This document shows positions 39,608 through 47,618 of a stretch of DNA of 64,000 nt, piece by piece; position 1 is the stretch's first letter, and the number at the start of each line of letters is the position of its first letter. A program made the translations under genes and the position numbers. The DNA lies in NCBI GenBank assembly GCA_036768475.1, contig DAIPMW010000003.1, forward strand, positions 186,001-250,000, written 5' to 3'. The notes beneath the pieces are model-generated. The model saw only the letters and a list, made by a program, of their open reading frames with translations, made no database searches and was not told the DNA's origin. Source of the DNA: JAEUMD01 sp036768475. Its GTDB lineage: Bacteria > Pseudomonadota > Alphaproteobacteria > Rhizobiales > Hyphomicrobiaceae.

Positions 39608-42325
39608 ATGACCGGCGTCAACGAGATTCGCAAAGCGTTCCTCGATTACTTTGCCAAGAACGACCACGAAGTGGTGGCATCCTCGCCGCTGGTGCCGCGC
39701 AACGACCCGACGCTGATGTTCACCAACGCCGGCATGGTCCAATTCAAGAACGTCTTCACAGGGCAGGAGACACGGCCTTATCGCCGGGCGGTGACGTCAC
39801 AAAAGTGCGTGCGCGCGGGCGGCAAGCACAACGATCTGGAAAACGTCGGCTACACCGCGCGCCATCACACCTTCTTCGAAATGCTCGGCAACTTCTCGTT
39901 CGGCGATTACTTCAAGGATCGCGCGATCGAACTCGCCTGGACGCTGGTGACGAAGGAATTCGGGCTCGATGCGAAGCGCCTGTTCGTCACCGTCTACCAC
40001 GATGACGACGAAGCCTTCGGGCTGTGGAAGAAGATTTCCGGGCTGCCGGATTCCCGTATCATCCGCATCGCTACCTCCGACAACTTCTGGCAGATGGGTG
40101 ACACGGGGCCGTGCGGGCCATGCTCGGAGATCTTCTTCGACCACGATCCTGACGGCAAGAAAGGCATACCCGGCGGCCCGCCGGGCTCGGCGGATGCGGA
40201 CGGCGATCGTTTCATCGAGATCTGGAACCTCGTTTTCATGCAGTTCGAGCAGTACGAGGACGGCAGCCGAGTGGTGCTGCCGAAACCGTCGATCGATACG
40301 GGCATGGGCCTGGAACGCATCGCGGCTGTGCTGCAAGGCACACACGATAATTATGAAACGGATCTGTTCCGTTCGCTTATCGCGAGCATTGACGAAGAAG
40401 CGCGCAAGTTGGGTGCATTTGCGGACAGCGATGCGGAGCTTAAAGCGGTTTATCAAACCGGTGGTTTGAAATCCGCCAAGCGCGTCATCGCGGATCATCT
40501 TCGCGCAACCAGCTTTCTTGTTGCAGATGGCGTACTGCCCTCCAATGAGGGGCGAGGCTATGTGCTGCGCCGGATCATGCGCAGGGCGATGCGCTACGCA
40601 CACCAGATAGGCTGCAAAGAGCCATTGATGTACCACTTGGTTCCAGCACTCGTGCGCGAAATGGGCCAAGCCTATCCGGAGTTGGTTCGCGCACAGCCTT
40701 TGATTACCGAGACGCTGAAGTTGGAGGAGACGAAGTTCAAGAGGACGCTCGACAAGGGGTTGGGCCTGCTTGCGGATGCCTCATCGAATATGACGCAGGG
40801 TGCTGTGTTCCCCGGCGATGTCGCCTTCAAGCTCTACGATACCTACGGTTTCCCGCTCGATCTGACGGAGGATGCGCTTCGCGCGCGCGGCATCGGCGTC
40901 GACACCAAAGGCTTCAGGGCTGCGATGGAAAAGCAGCGCGAAGAGGCGCGCAGGGCGTGGAAGGGCTCGGGCGAGGCAGCCACAGAGACGGTCTGGTTCG
41001 AGATCAGGGACACGGTCGGTGCGACCGATTTTCTGGGCTACGATACCGAAGATGCGGAGGGCGAGATCCGCGCGCTGGTGAAGGAAGGCAAGTCCGTTAC
41101 GTCGCTCCGGCCGGGTGATGAAGCCGAGATGGTGCTCAATCAGACCCCGTTCTATGGAGAATCGGGTGGTCAGGTTGGCGACCGGGGCGTGATCCTGGGG
41201 CCAAAGGGAGCGCGCTTCAAAGTCACGGATACGCAAAAGAAGCTGGGCGACCTATTGGTTCACCGAGGTGTCGTTGAGGCAGGTAGCTTCAAAGCCGGCG
41301 AGGCGGTGGAACTTCACGTCGATCATGCGCGCCGCACGGCGACGCGCGCCAATCATTCGGCGACGCACCTCCTGCACGAGGCGCTGCGCCAGGTGCTCGG
41401 CACGCATGTCGCGCAGAAGGGCTCGCTTGTCGCGCCCGACCGGCTGCGCTTCGACTTCTCTCATCCCAAACCGATGTCGGCAGCAGAGATCGCCGAGGTT
41501 GAAGAGATTGCCAACCGGATCGTGTTGCAGAATGCGCCGGTCGAGACGCGGCTGATGGCTGTCGATGACGCCATTGCCTCAGGTGCCATGGCATTATTCG
41601 GCGAGAAATACGGCGACGAGGTGCGCGTCGTGTCGATGGGCCAGCCGCAGGGGGAGGGACCGCACAACAAGGCGTGGTCGGTTGAATTGTGCGGCGGGAC
41701 GCACGTGAAGCGGACCGGTGATATCGGTCTGGTGCGTGTCGTTGCGGAAGCTGCGAGCGCGTCAGGCGTGCGGCGCATCGAGGCACTGACGGCCGATGGC
41801 GCGCGCCAATATCTGGCCGATCAGGACCGGCGTCTCAGGGAAACCGCGTCATTGTTGAAGATCAGGCCTGAAGAGGTGGTTGATCGCGTCAAGGCCCTGA
41901 TGGATGAGCGCAAGGCTCTGGAGCGCCAGCTTGCGGACGCCAGGCGGCAAGCTGCGATGGGTGGTGGCGGCGATGGTACGGCTTCCGGTATCAAGGAAAT
42001 CGGCGGCACCAAATATCTCGCGATGAACGTTTCGGGCGTCGAGATGAAGGATCTGAAGTCGCTTGCGGACGAGGGGCGCGCTAAAGTGGGTTCAGGGATC
42101 GTCGCGGTGGCCAACGCGTCGACCGACGGCAAACTCGGTATTGTTGTTGCCGTCACCAAGGACCTGACGGACAGGTTCAATGCCGTCGATCTGGTGCGCG
42201 TTGCCTCGGAGAAGAGCGGCGGCAAGGGAGGCGGCGGGCGTCCGGACATGGCGCAGGCCGGCGGTCCGGACGGCAGCAAGGCAGCCGTGGCGCTCGACGC
42301 GATCGCACAGCAGATCGCCGGCTGA
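39608..42325 (+). CDS. alaS: Alanyl-tRNA synthetase
   Basis: Class II aminoacyl-tRNA synthetase of 905 aa that charges tRNA-Ala and edits mischarged Ser and Gly. The catalytic domain opens NEIRKAFLDYFAKNDHEVVA with SSPLVPRNDPTLMFTNAGMV. Motif 2 is near RAGGKHNDLENVGYTARHHT. The editing domain has the metal site NHSATHLLHEALRQVLGTHV (about 580-599) and CGGTHVKRTGDIG (about 694-706). The C-terminal DHHA1-type oligomerisation domain contains GGGRPDMAQAGG. The start at 39608 (MTGVNEIRK) follows GAAGGACCCGAG. Confidence 0.97.
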   Translation: MTGVNEIRKAFLDYFAKNDHEVVASSPLVPRNDPTLMFTNAGMVQFKNVFTGQETRPYRRAVTSQKCVRAGGKHNDLENVGYTARHHTFFEMLGNFSFGDYFKDRAIELAWTLVTKEFGLDAKRLFVTVYHDDDEAFGLWKKISGLPDSRIIRIATSDNFWQMGDTGPCGPCSEIFFDHDPDGKKGIPGGPPGSADADGDRFIEIWNLVFMQFEQYEDGSRVVLPKPSIDTGMGLERIAAVLQGTHDNYETDLFRSLIASIDEEARKLGAFADSDAELKAVYQTGGLKSAKRVIADHLRATSFLVADGVLPSNEGRGYVLRRIMRRAMRYAHQIGCKEPLMYHLVPALVREMGQAYPELVRAQPLITETLKLEETKFKRTLDKGLGLLADASSNMTQGAVFPGDVAFKLYDTYGFPLDLTEDALRARGIGVDTKGFRAAMEKQREEARRAWKGSGEAATETVWFEIRDTVGATDFLGYDTEDAEGEIRALVKEGKSVTSLRPGDEAEMVLNQTPFYGESGGQVGDRGVILGPKGARFKVTDTQKKLGDLLVHRGVVEAGSFKAGEAVELHVDHARRTATRANHSATHLLHEALRQVLGTHVAQKGSLVAPDRLRFDFSHPKPMSAAEIAEVEEIANRIVLQNAPVETRLMAVDDAIASGAMALFGEKYGDEVRVVSMGQPQGEGPHNKAWSVELCGGTHVKRTGDIGLVRVVAEAASASGVRRIEALTADGARQYLADQDRRLRETASLLKIRPEEVVDRVKALMDERKALERQLADARRQAAMGGGGDGTASGIKEIGGTKYLAMNVSGVEMKDLKSLADEGRAKVGSGIVAVANASTDGKLGIVVAVTKDLTDRFNAVDLVRVASEKSGGKGGGGRPDMAQAGGPDGSKAAVALDAIAQQIAG

Positions 42326-42535
42326 TTCACGGTTGCAGATGGATTCCGGCAGGGCGGGAGTCCGTCGCAACGGCGCTGAGGAATGTGCAGGGAAAATATC
42401 GATAAGCTTGCGTAGCTGTATTCGCAGCGGCGACCGATCGGTGCGGCGCAAGAGCCATGCACCGGTCGTGCACGTTGCAAAAGCTGATTAACGGTGCTTG
42501 CTGAAAACGGCTGCCCAGGCAAATCCGCTACTGAC

Positions 42536-43153
42536 TTATCTATTCAGCGCTACAATCAATGCACGCGGGTTGCCCCCGTTCTCGGTAATGTAGCTTTCGA
42601 AAAGATCCTTGAGGAACGGGCTCATCCAGAACCCGAGTACCTGAGCGTCGCGCACCTTCCACGCCGTGCCGCGGCGAACGAGCAGCCATCGCACATCATA
42701 GGAGGTTCCGTCCTGCAGCGTCACGCGGGTGTCGACGTGGACGCCGGTTTTTGTCTCCTCGGTCTGGCCGGTCACGACCGCGCTGGCGACCGGATACTTG
42801 GGCGCGTTTGTCGCCGCATACCTGGCAATGAAGTTGATCATGCCGGAGTAGTACGAATTTCGATCCGATTGCGGCAGTCCGTTTACATAAGAGCCGAGAG
42901 AATAAAGACCGATGGTTGGATAATCTGCATGACTGCGCACGGTCCGGGCAAATTCGCTCTGCGAGCTGGAGCGCGCCGCATCCATGAGGTCCTTGGCGAC
43001 GCGCTGCATGTAACGCGCAGCCGGTTCGCCGGCGTTGGCAGCCGGTGTGGGAAACAGGCTTACAACTGCCAGTGCCATTGCGATCCACAAGCCGTTTGCA
43101 CGGCGTCCCTCGCGTAGACGGCGGCAGGAACACGTCGGTTGCGCTTCGCTCAT
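42536..43153 (-). CDS. MlaC-like phospholipid-transport substrate-binding protein
   Basis: A 205-aa exported protein of the MlaC/Ttg2D family. A signal peptide (LWIAMALAVVSLFPTPAANA) is followed by YMQRVAKDLMDAARSSSQSE, YPTIGLYSLGSYVNGLPQSD and MINFIARYAATNAP. VTLQDGTSYDVRWLLVRRGT is typical of the lipid-binding fold. Relatives carry phospholipid or hopanoid-type lipids across the periplasm, usually with an Mla or Hpn complex; no such genes are adjacent. The second of two adjacent ATG codons (43153) is used because AGAGGA abuts the first. Confidence 0.85.
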   Translation of the reverse strand: MSEAQPTCSCRRLREGRRANGLWIAMALAVVSLFPTPAANAGEPAARYMQRVAKDLMDAARSSSQSEFARTVRSHADYPTIGLYSLGSYVNGLPQSDRNSYYSGMINFIARYAATNAPKYPVASAVVTGQTEETKTGVHVDTRVTLQDGTSYDVRWLLVRRGTAWKVRDAQVLGFWMSPFLKDLFESYITENGGNPRALIVALNR

Positions 43154-43612
43154 CATTCCTCTCGTACTCCCTGATCAAGCTGGTGTTACACACCCCGCTT
43201 GTGGCGTCTCTCGCTCCGTGCTCACCGGAGCGGCGCCTCGATACCAATCGTCACGAAAAGCAATCTTGTCTCGGCCCCGTGACCCGTTTCAAGTATGCCC
43301 GTTTCCACCCGGGGTCGGCAATTGGGCGGTGCCCGTTGGCATAACCTGGTTACCTACCGACAATCGGCTCCAAAAGATGGGCCATATCTTGGCATTTGGC
43401 TGATCGGCCGGCAATTCTTGTCGCATTCCGTCGGATCCTTATCTTTATCGCGGCGACCTTGGTCAGGGACCCCGACAACATGACCGGCTCCGGCCGGTCC
43501 AGATCGGGCGCGGCACCTCTCACGCTCGCTCGGAGATAATCGAGAGGCCCCTTGACATATAAACATATCTTTATATGTTCCGCGGAAACCGTTCTGCGGA
43601 GCCGTGCACGAA
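43154..43612. other. Divergent region mlaC-like gene / sahR-like gene
   Basis: About 460 bases. The right end contains a TTGACA -35 box (43552-43557) overlapping the AT-rich palindrome at 43555-43578. I looked for SAM-II or SAH-type riboswitch features before the met genes and did not recognise any. Confidence 0.55.
43555..43578. promoter_or_regulatory. AT-rich palindromic operator of the methionine operon (SahR-type)
   Basis: Perfect 9-bp arms ACATATAAA and TTTATATGT separated by CATATC, the only strongly AT-rich segment nearby. It overlaps the -35 and spacer of a TTGACA promoter, so bound repressor would block transcription. The ATAAA..TTTAT pattern resembles sites described for SahR, the S-adenosylhomocysteine-responsive ArsR regulator of met genes, which is encoded immediately downstream. 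Confidence 0.75.
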
Positions 43613-44635
43613 ATGTCTCTCAACTTCGATTCACGCGACCTGGTCGCCGCACTCAAGGCTGCCGCTGAGCCGACACGGCTGCGCATCCTCAAGTTGCTGT
43701 CGGCGGGCGAACTCAACGTAAAGGACCTGACGCAGATCCTGGGGCAGAGCCAGCCGCGCATTTCGCGCCATCTCAAGTTGCTCAACGAGGCGGGATTGAT
43801 CGACCGCTTCCGCGAGGGCAGCTGGGTCTATTTCTATGTCGCGGACGGCACGCGGGGCGGCCAGCTCGTCCGCCGCATCCTCGACATTGCCAATAGCGCC
43901 GATCCCGTACTGGTAAGAGATCAGGAACGTGCCCGCGTGGTGAAGCGGGAGCGTGAAGCGGCGGCGCAGGCCTTCTTCGAGGCGCATGCGGCGGACTGGG
44001 ACAAGATCCGCGCCTTCTATGTTGCCGAGGCCGACGTCGAGGCAGCGATCCTGGACATGCTGGGCGCCGGTCCATTCGACCTGCTGGTCGATCTGGGCAC
44101 GGGCACGGGCCGCATCCTGGAGCTTCTCTGTGACAGGTATGCGCAGGGCCTCGGCATCGATCTCAACCAGGCCATGCTTGCCTATGCGCGCTCCAAGCTG
44201 TCGCATGCTGGTCTCGATAAGGCGCAGGTGCGGCATGGCGACCTCTACAACCTTTTGTTGGAGGACAACGCGGCGTCTGCCGTGGTGATGCATCAGGTGC
44301 TGCATTTCCTTTCCGATCCCGCACGTGCGATTGCTGAGGCGGGACGTGTCCTGGCACCCGGCGGAAGACTGCTCATCGTTGATTTCGCTCCGCATGCTCT
44401 GGAGGAGCTGCGTGAGCGCTTCGCACACGAACGGCTGGGTTTTGCAACCCAGCAGATCGAGGACTGGATGCGTGCTGCCGGGTTGAAGCCCGGCCACGTG
44501 CGCACATTAAGTCCACCTGCGGCCGAGGCTACCGATCGGCTGACCGTTTCCATCTGGATTGCCGAGAAGAGCAGCGCCGCAGTCAGGGCTCGCGCGCGCA
44601 CCCCGGCCGAACGTAAACTCGAGAGGGCTGAGTGA
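43613..44635 (+). CDS. ArsR-family regulator fused to a SAM-dependent methyltransferase (SahR-like)
   Basis: A two-domain protein of 340 aa. N-terminal ArsR HTH (residues about 5-95): LVAALKAAAEPTRLRILKLL, DLTQILGQSQPRISRHLKLL. C-terminal class I methyltransferase (about 110-320): LLVDLGTGTGRILELL as the SAM motif, GIDLNQAMLAYARSKL, VVMHQVLHFLSDPARAIAEA. It heads an operon with metF, overlapping it by one base (TGATG). SahR-type regulators sense S-adenosylhomocysteine. In this fused form the methyltransferase fold may be the ligand sensor, or still catalytic. The ATG at 43613 is chosen over the GTG at 43604, but either is possible. Confidence 0.88.
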   Translation: MSLNFDSRDLVAALKAAAEPTRLRILKLLSAGELNVKDLTQILGQSQPRISRHLKLLNEAGLIDRFREGSWVYFYVADGTRGGQLVRRILDIANSADPVLVRDQERARVVKREREAAAQAFFEAHAADWDKIRAFYVAEADVEAAILDMLGAGPFDLLVDLGTGTGRILELLCDRYAQGLGIDLNQAMLAYARSKLSHAGLDKAQVRHGDLYNLLLEDNAASAVVMHQVLHFLSDPARAIAEAGRVLAPGGRLLIVDFAPHALEELRERFAHERLGFATQQIEDWMRAAGLKPGHVRTLSPPAAEATDRLTVSIWIAEKSSAAVRARARTPAERKLERAE

Positions 44636-45564
44636 TGTTTGAGACACGTGAACGCAAGAGCAGACTGCTCGGGGAAGGCGACATCGATGTTTCATTCGAG
44701 TTCTTCCCGCCAAAGAACGAGAAGATGGAGCAGGCCCTTTGGGCGGCTATCGAGCGGCTGGCGCCGTTGTCACCCGAATTCGTTTCGGTGACGTATGGTG
44801 CGGGCGGCTCAACGCGCGAGCGCACGCATGCCACGGTTGCCCGCCTTGTGAAGGAGACCGCTCTTAAACCGGCTGCGCATCTCACGTGCGTCGATGCGAC
44901 ACGCGAAGAGGTCGATGCCGTGGCCCGCGCCTACTGGGATGCCGGTGTGCGCCATATCGTGGCGTTGCGTGGCGATCCTGCTGCCGGCGTTGGCCAGGCG
45001 TACGAACCACATCCGGGTGGCTACAAGAATGCGGCCGAGCTCGTGTCCGGTCTGAAGAGGATCGCCAATTTCGAAGTCTCGGTGGGCGGGTACCCCGAAA
45101 AACATCCAGAAAGCCCGACGCTTGAGGTAGACATCGACAACCTGAAAGCCAAGGTCGATGCGGGCGCAGATCGAATCATCACGCAGTTCGGGTTCGACAA
45201 TGCGCACTACCTGAGGTTCCTGGAACGGGCTCGGGCGGCCGGTATCTGGGTGCCCATCACACCCGGCATCGTTCCCATTCACAATTTCCGCCAGGTTGCC
45301 GGTTTTGCCACGCGCACTGGCGCGTCCGTCCCGGCCTGGCTGGCGCACCGGTTCGAGGGATTGGAGAATGATCCCATGACGCAGCAACTCGTCGCGGTCG
45401 CCGTTGCAACGGAACAGGTTATGGAACTCGTCGAACAGGGCGTGAAGAAGTTCCATTTCTACACACTCAACAGGGCAGACCTCGTTTATGCGATCTGCCA
45501 TCTGCTGGGCCTGAGGGGATTGGCACCGGAGCCTGTGGCCATACCCCAAAAGGCGATCGCGTAA
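44635..45564 (+). CDS. metF: Methylenetetrahydrofolate reductase
   Basis: A 309-aa flavoprotein that reduces 5,10-methylene-THF to 5-methyl-THF, the methyl donor for MetH. The N-terminus is typical (SFEFFPPKNEKMEQALWAAI, FVSVTYGAGGSTRERTHATV, KPAAHLTCVDATREEVDAVA), then IVALRGDPAAGVGQ, YPEKHPESPTLEVDIDNLKA, and ADRIITQFGFDNAHYLRFLE. The start overlaps the regulator stop by one base. It is followed by the first metH segment after 45 bases, same strand. Confidence 0.96.
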   Translation: MFETRERKSRLLGEGDIDVSFEFFPPKNEKMEQALWAAIERLAPLSPEFVSVTYGAGGSTRERTHATVARLVKETALKPAAHLTCVDATREEVDAVARAYWDAGVRHIVALRGDPAAGVGQAYEPHPGGYKNAAELVSGLKRIANFEVSVGGYPEKHPESPTLEVDIDNLKAKVDAGADRIITQFGFDNAHYLRFLERARAAGIWVPITPGIVPIHNFRQVAGFATRTGASVPAWLAHRFEGLENDPMTQQLVAVAVATEQVMELVEQGVKKFHFYTLNRADLVYAICHLLGLRGLAPEPVAIPQKAIA

Positions 45565-45609
45565 GTCGCGGTCATCCATACCGATCAAGAACAGCGAGTC
45601 ATTGAGACC

Positions 45610-46677
45610 ATGAAAACGATTGCCAGCGCCGCCACGCTCGAGAAGACCGCCAACGAGCGCATCCTCATCATCGATGGTGCGATGGGTACGATGATCCAGA
45701 AGCGCAAGCCGACCGAGGAGACCTATCGCGGTGAGCGCTTCAAGGACTGGAAGCAGGATCTGAAGGGCAACAACGATCTCTTGGTGCTGACCCAGCCGGA
45801 GATGATCCGCGAGATCCACGAGGCGTATCTTGAAGCCGGCGCCGATATCATCGAGACCAACACATTCAATGCGCAAGTGGTCTCGATGGCCGATTACGGC
45901 ATGGATACCGAGGAGTTCGTCTATGAGTTGAATTTCCAGGCTGCCAAGATCGCGCGTTCTGCCGCCGACGCATGGACGAAAAAGACGCCTGAGAAGCCGC
46001 GTTTTGTTGCCGGGGCCGTGGGACCCACGAACCGCACCGCATCTATTTCGCCCAAGGTAAACGATCCGGGATTCCGCAACATCGATTTCGATACCTTGCG
46101 TGCGGCCTACAAGACGCAGGTGGAAGGGCTCGTGGATGGTGGTTGCGACATCATCCTGATCGAAACGATCTTCGATACGCTCAACGCCAAGGCTGCGGGT
46201 TTTGCGACGCTGGAGGTGTTCGAGGCAAAGGGTGTGCGTCTGCCGATCATGATTTCGGGCACCATCACGGATGCCTCGGGCAGAACGCTGACGGGACAGA
46301 CGGCGGAAGCGTTCTGGTATTCGCTGCGCCATCTGCGGCCATTCTCGGTCGGTCTCAACTGCGCGCTGGGAGCGGAGAAGATGCGGCCCTACTTGGCGGA
46401 TCTGAGCCATGTCGCGGAGGTGCGCATTTCGGCTTATCCAAACGCAGGTCTGCCCAATGCCATGGGTGAGTACGACGAAACCCCGCATGACATGGCCTGC
46501 CAGATCGAGCCGTGGGCGAAAGACGGCATCCTCAACATTGTCGGCGGGTGCTGTGGTTCGACGCCTGACCATATCCGGCACGTGGCCGAGCATGTGGCCA
46601 AGTATGCGCCACGACGGCTGCCGGATATCGCGCCCAAGATGCGGTTGTCGGGACTCGAACCGTTCGTGTTTGGGTGA
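45610..46677 (+). CDS. metH1: Methionine synthase, homocysteine-binding subunit (split MetH, part 1)
   Basis: A 355-aa free-standing homocysteine S-methyltransferase domain, equal to roughly the first 350 residues of E. coli MetH. The substrate site has ERILIIDGAMGTMIQKRKPT, ADIIETNTFNAQVVSMADYG and GPTNRTASISPKV. The zinc ligands are Cys in FSVGLNCALGAEKMR (about 254) and the Cys pair in NIVGGCCGSTPDHIR (about 316-317). The remaining MetH domains are encoded separately at 47619-50315. Split MetH occurs naturally in some bacteria, so this is not necessarily a broken gene. Both parts are intact. Confidence 0.93.
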   Translation: MKTIASAATLEKTANERILIIDGAMGTMIQKRKPTEETYRGERFKDWKQDLKGNNDLLVLTQPEMIREIHEAYLEAGADIIETNTFNAQVVSMADYGMDTEEFVYELNFQAAKIARSAADAWTKKTPEKPRFVAGAVGPTNRTASISPKVNDPGFRNIDFDTLRAAYKTQVEGLVDGGCDIILIETIFDTLNAKAAGFATLEVFEAKGVRLPIMISGTITDASGRTLTGQTAEAFWYSLRHLRPFSVGLNCALGAEKMRPYLADLSHVAEVRISAYPNAGLPNAMGEYDETPHDMACQIEPWAKDGILNIVGGCCGSTPDHIRHVAEHVAKYAPRRLPDIAPKMRLSGLEPFVFG

Positions 46678-46940
46678 TCGTATGATTATGGCCGACCGGA
46701 TCGATATTCATACCGTGGCAGTTCTCCGTCGGAGCACTACGCTCGCGGTGGCGATTGCGCCACTTGAGGGCCGATCTGCCACATCAAAGCCCATGTCGCA
46801 GCATATGGTCCCGCCGTCGTGCCCGCATCGCGCTGTTATCGTGCGCGCTCCACGCCATCATTTCATGGCCGGGGAAACGTGCGTGCCGGTGGCTCCTTCG
46901 CCACGGTGCGGGCCTGCCGACGCGATGGGGGAAATAGTTC
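46678..46940. other. Spacer between metH part 1 and the inserted gene
   Basis: 263 bases with no gene I can support. Open frames here lack ribosome sites and family resemblance. Confidence 0.5.
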
Positions 46941-47447
46941 ATGCGTATCATCAAGCTCGATCTGCCTGCGACATACCGCTCGGCCGATCCGGAGGTTTCG
47001 CTCGTGTCGGACGAGATCCGCAAGCAGCTCTTCAAAGAGCTGGAGCGGATGGATTACGAGATCTCCGAATACATCCGACAGCGTGCTTCGGGTTATCTTC
47101 CGCCCAACTATTCGGTATTCGTAAGAACGCAGCTGCGGCCCGAGAAAACCGGTGCGGTGACGCAACTATGGATCGTCGATCCGACGGTGAGATGGCCGGC
47201 CGGCTTGCTGACGCGTTCCGCCTGGAAGCTGTTCGTGCCGCTGCTGTCGCATGTCGTGCGAGACACCACGCTGGAGCGCTTCCAGGGTGTCGAGGTCGAC
47301 ATGCAGGAAAAAGATGCACGGGTAACGGTGCTGGCGCCGACGCGCAGCTGGCGCGATCCGGTGATCCTTACGACAGCGGTCTTCGCACTGACAACGCTGC
47401 TCTGGCTCTTCATCGTACCGTTCGTGCGCACCAACTTCGGTATCTGA
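46941..47447 (+). CDS. Hypothetical tail-anchored membrane protein between the metH halves
   Basis: A 168-aa protein not recognised. The soluble N-terminal part is alpha/beta (IIKLDLPATYRSADPEVSLV, RKQLFKELERMDYEISEYIR, PNYSVFVRTQLRPEKTGAVT). A single C-terminal helix (VILTTAVFALTTLLWLFIVP) suggests a tail anchor. GGGGGAAA lies upstream of the ATG. It lies in the same direction as the methionine genes and between the two metH segments. Whether it is linked to methionine metabolism is unknown. Confidence 0.65.
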   Translation: MRIIKLDLPATYRSADPEVSLVSDEIRKQLFKELERMDYEISEYIRQRASGYLPPNYSVFVRTQLRPEKTGAVTQLWIVDPTVRWPAGLLTRSAWKLFVPLLSHVVRDTTLERFQGVEVDMQEKDARVTVLAPTRSWRDPVILTTAVFALTTLLWLFIVPFVRTNFGI

Positions 47448-47618
47448 GACGATCGCTTCGCGCGCATCGTCCCTATCGGGCGAATCCGACGAGGTCCGCC
47501 GCGATCGTTCTATCCGCGTGCCGGCTGCATCGCCGGCCCCACATCATCCTCAGCCCTTCGGCACTCCGTTCCCCATGGAATGGAGCCAATGTGATTCAAT
47601 GCACGAATTGAGAACAAA

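Noticed and set aside
43154..43612. Possible SAM or SAH riboswitch upstream of the methionine operon
   Set aside because: No conserved riboswitch core was recognised, and the palindrome with an ArsR regulator explains control better.
44809..46593. 594-codon minus-strand frame opposite metF and metH part 1
   Set aside because: Antisense shadow of two clear enzymes; no ribosome site and no recognisable motif.
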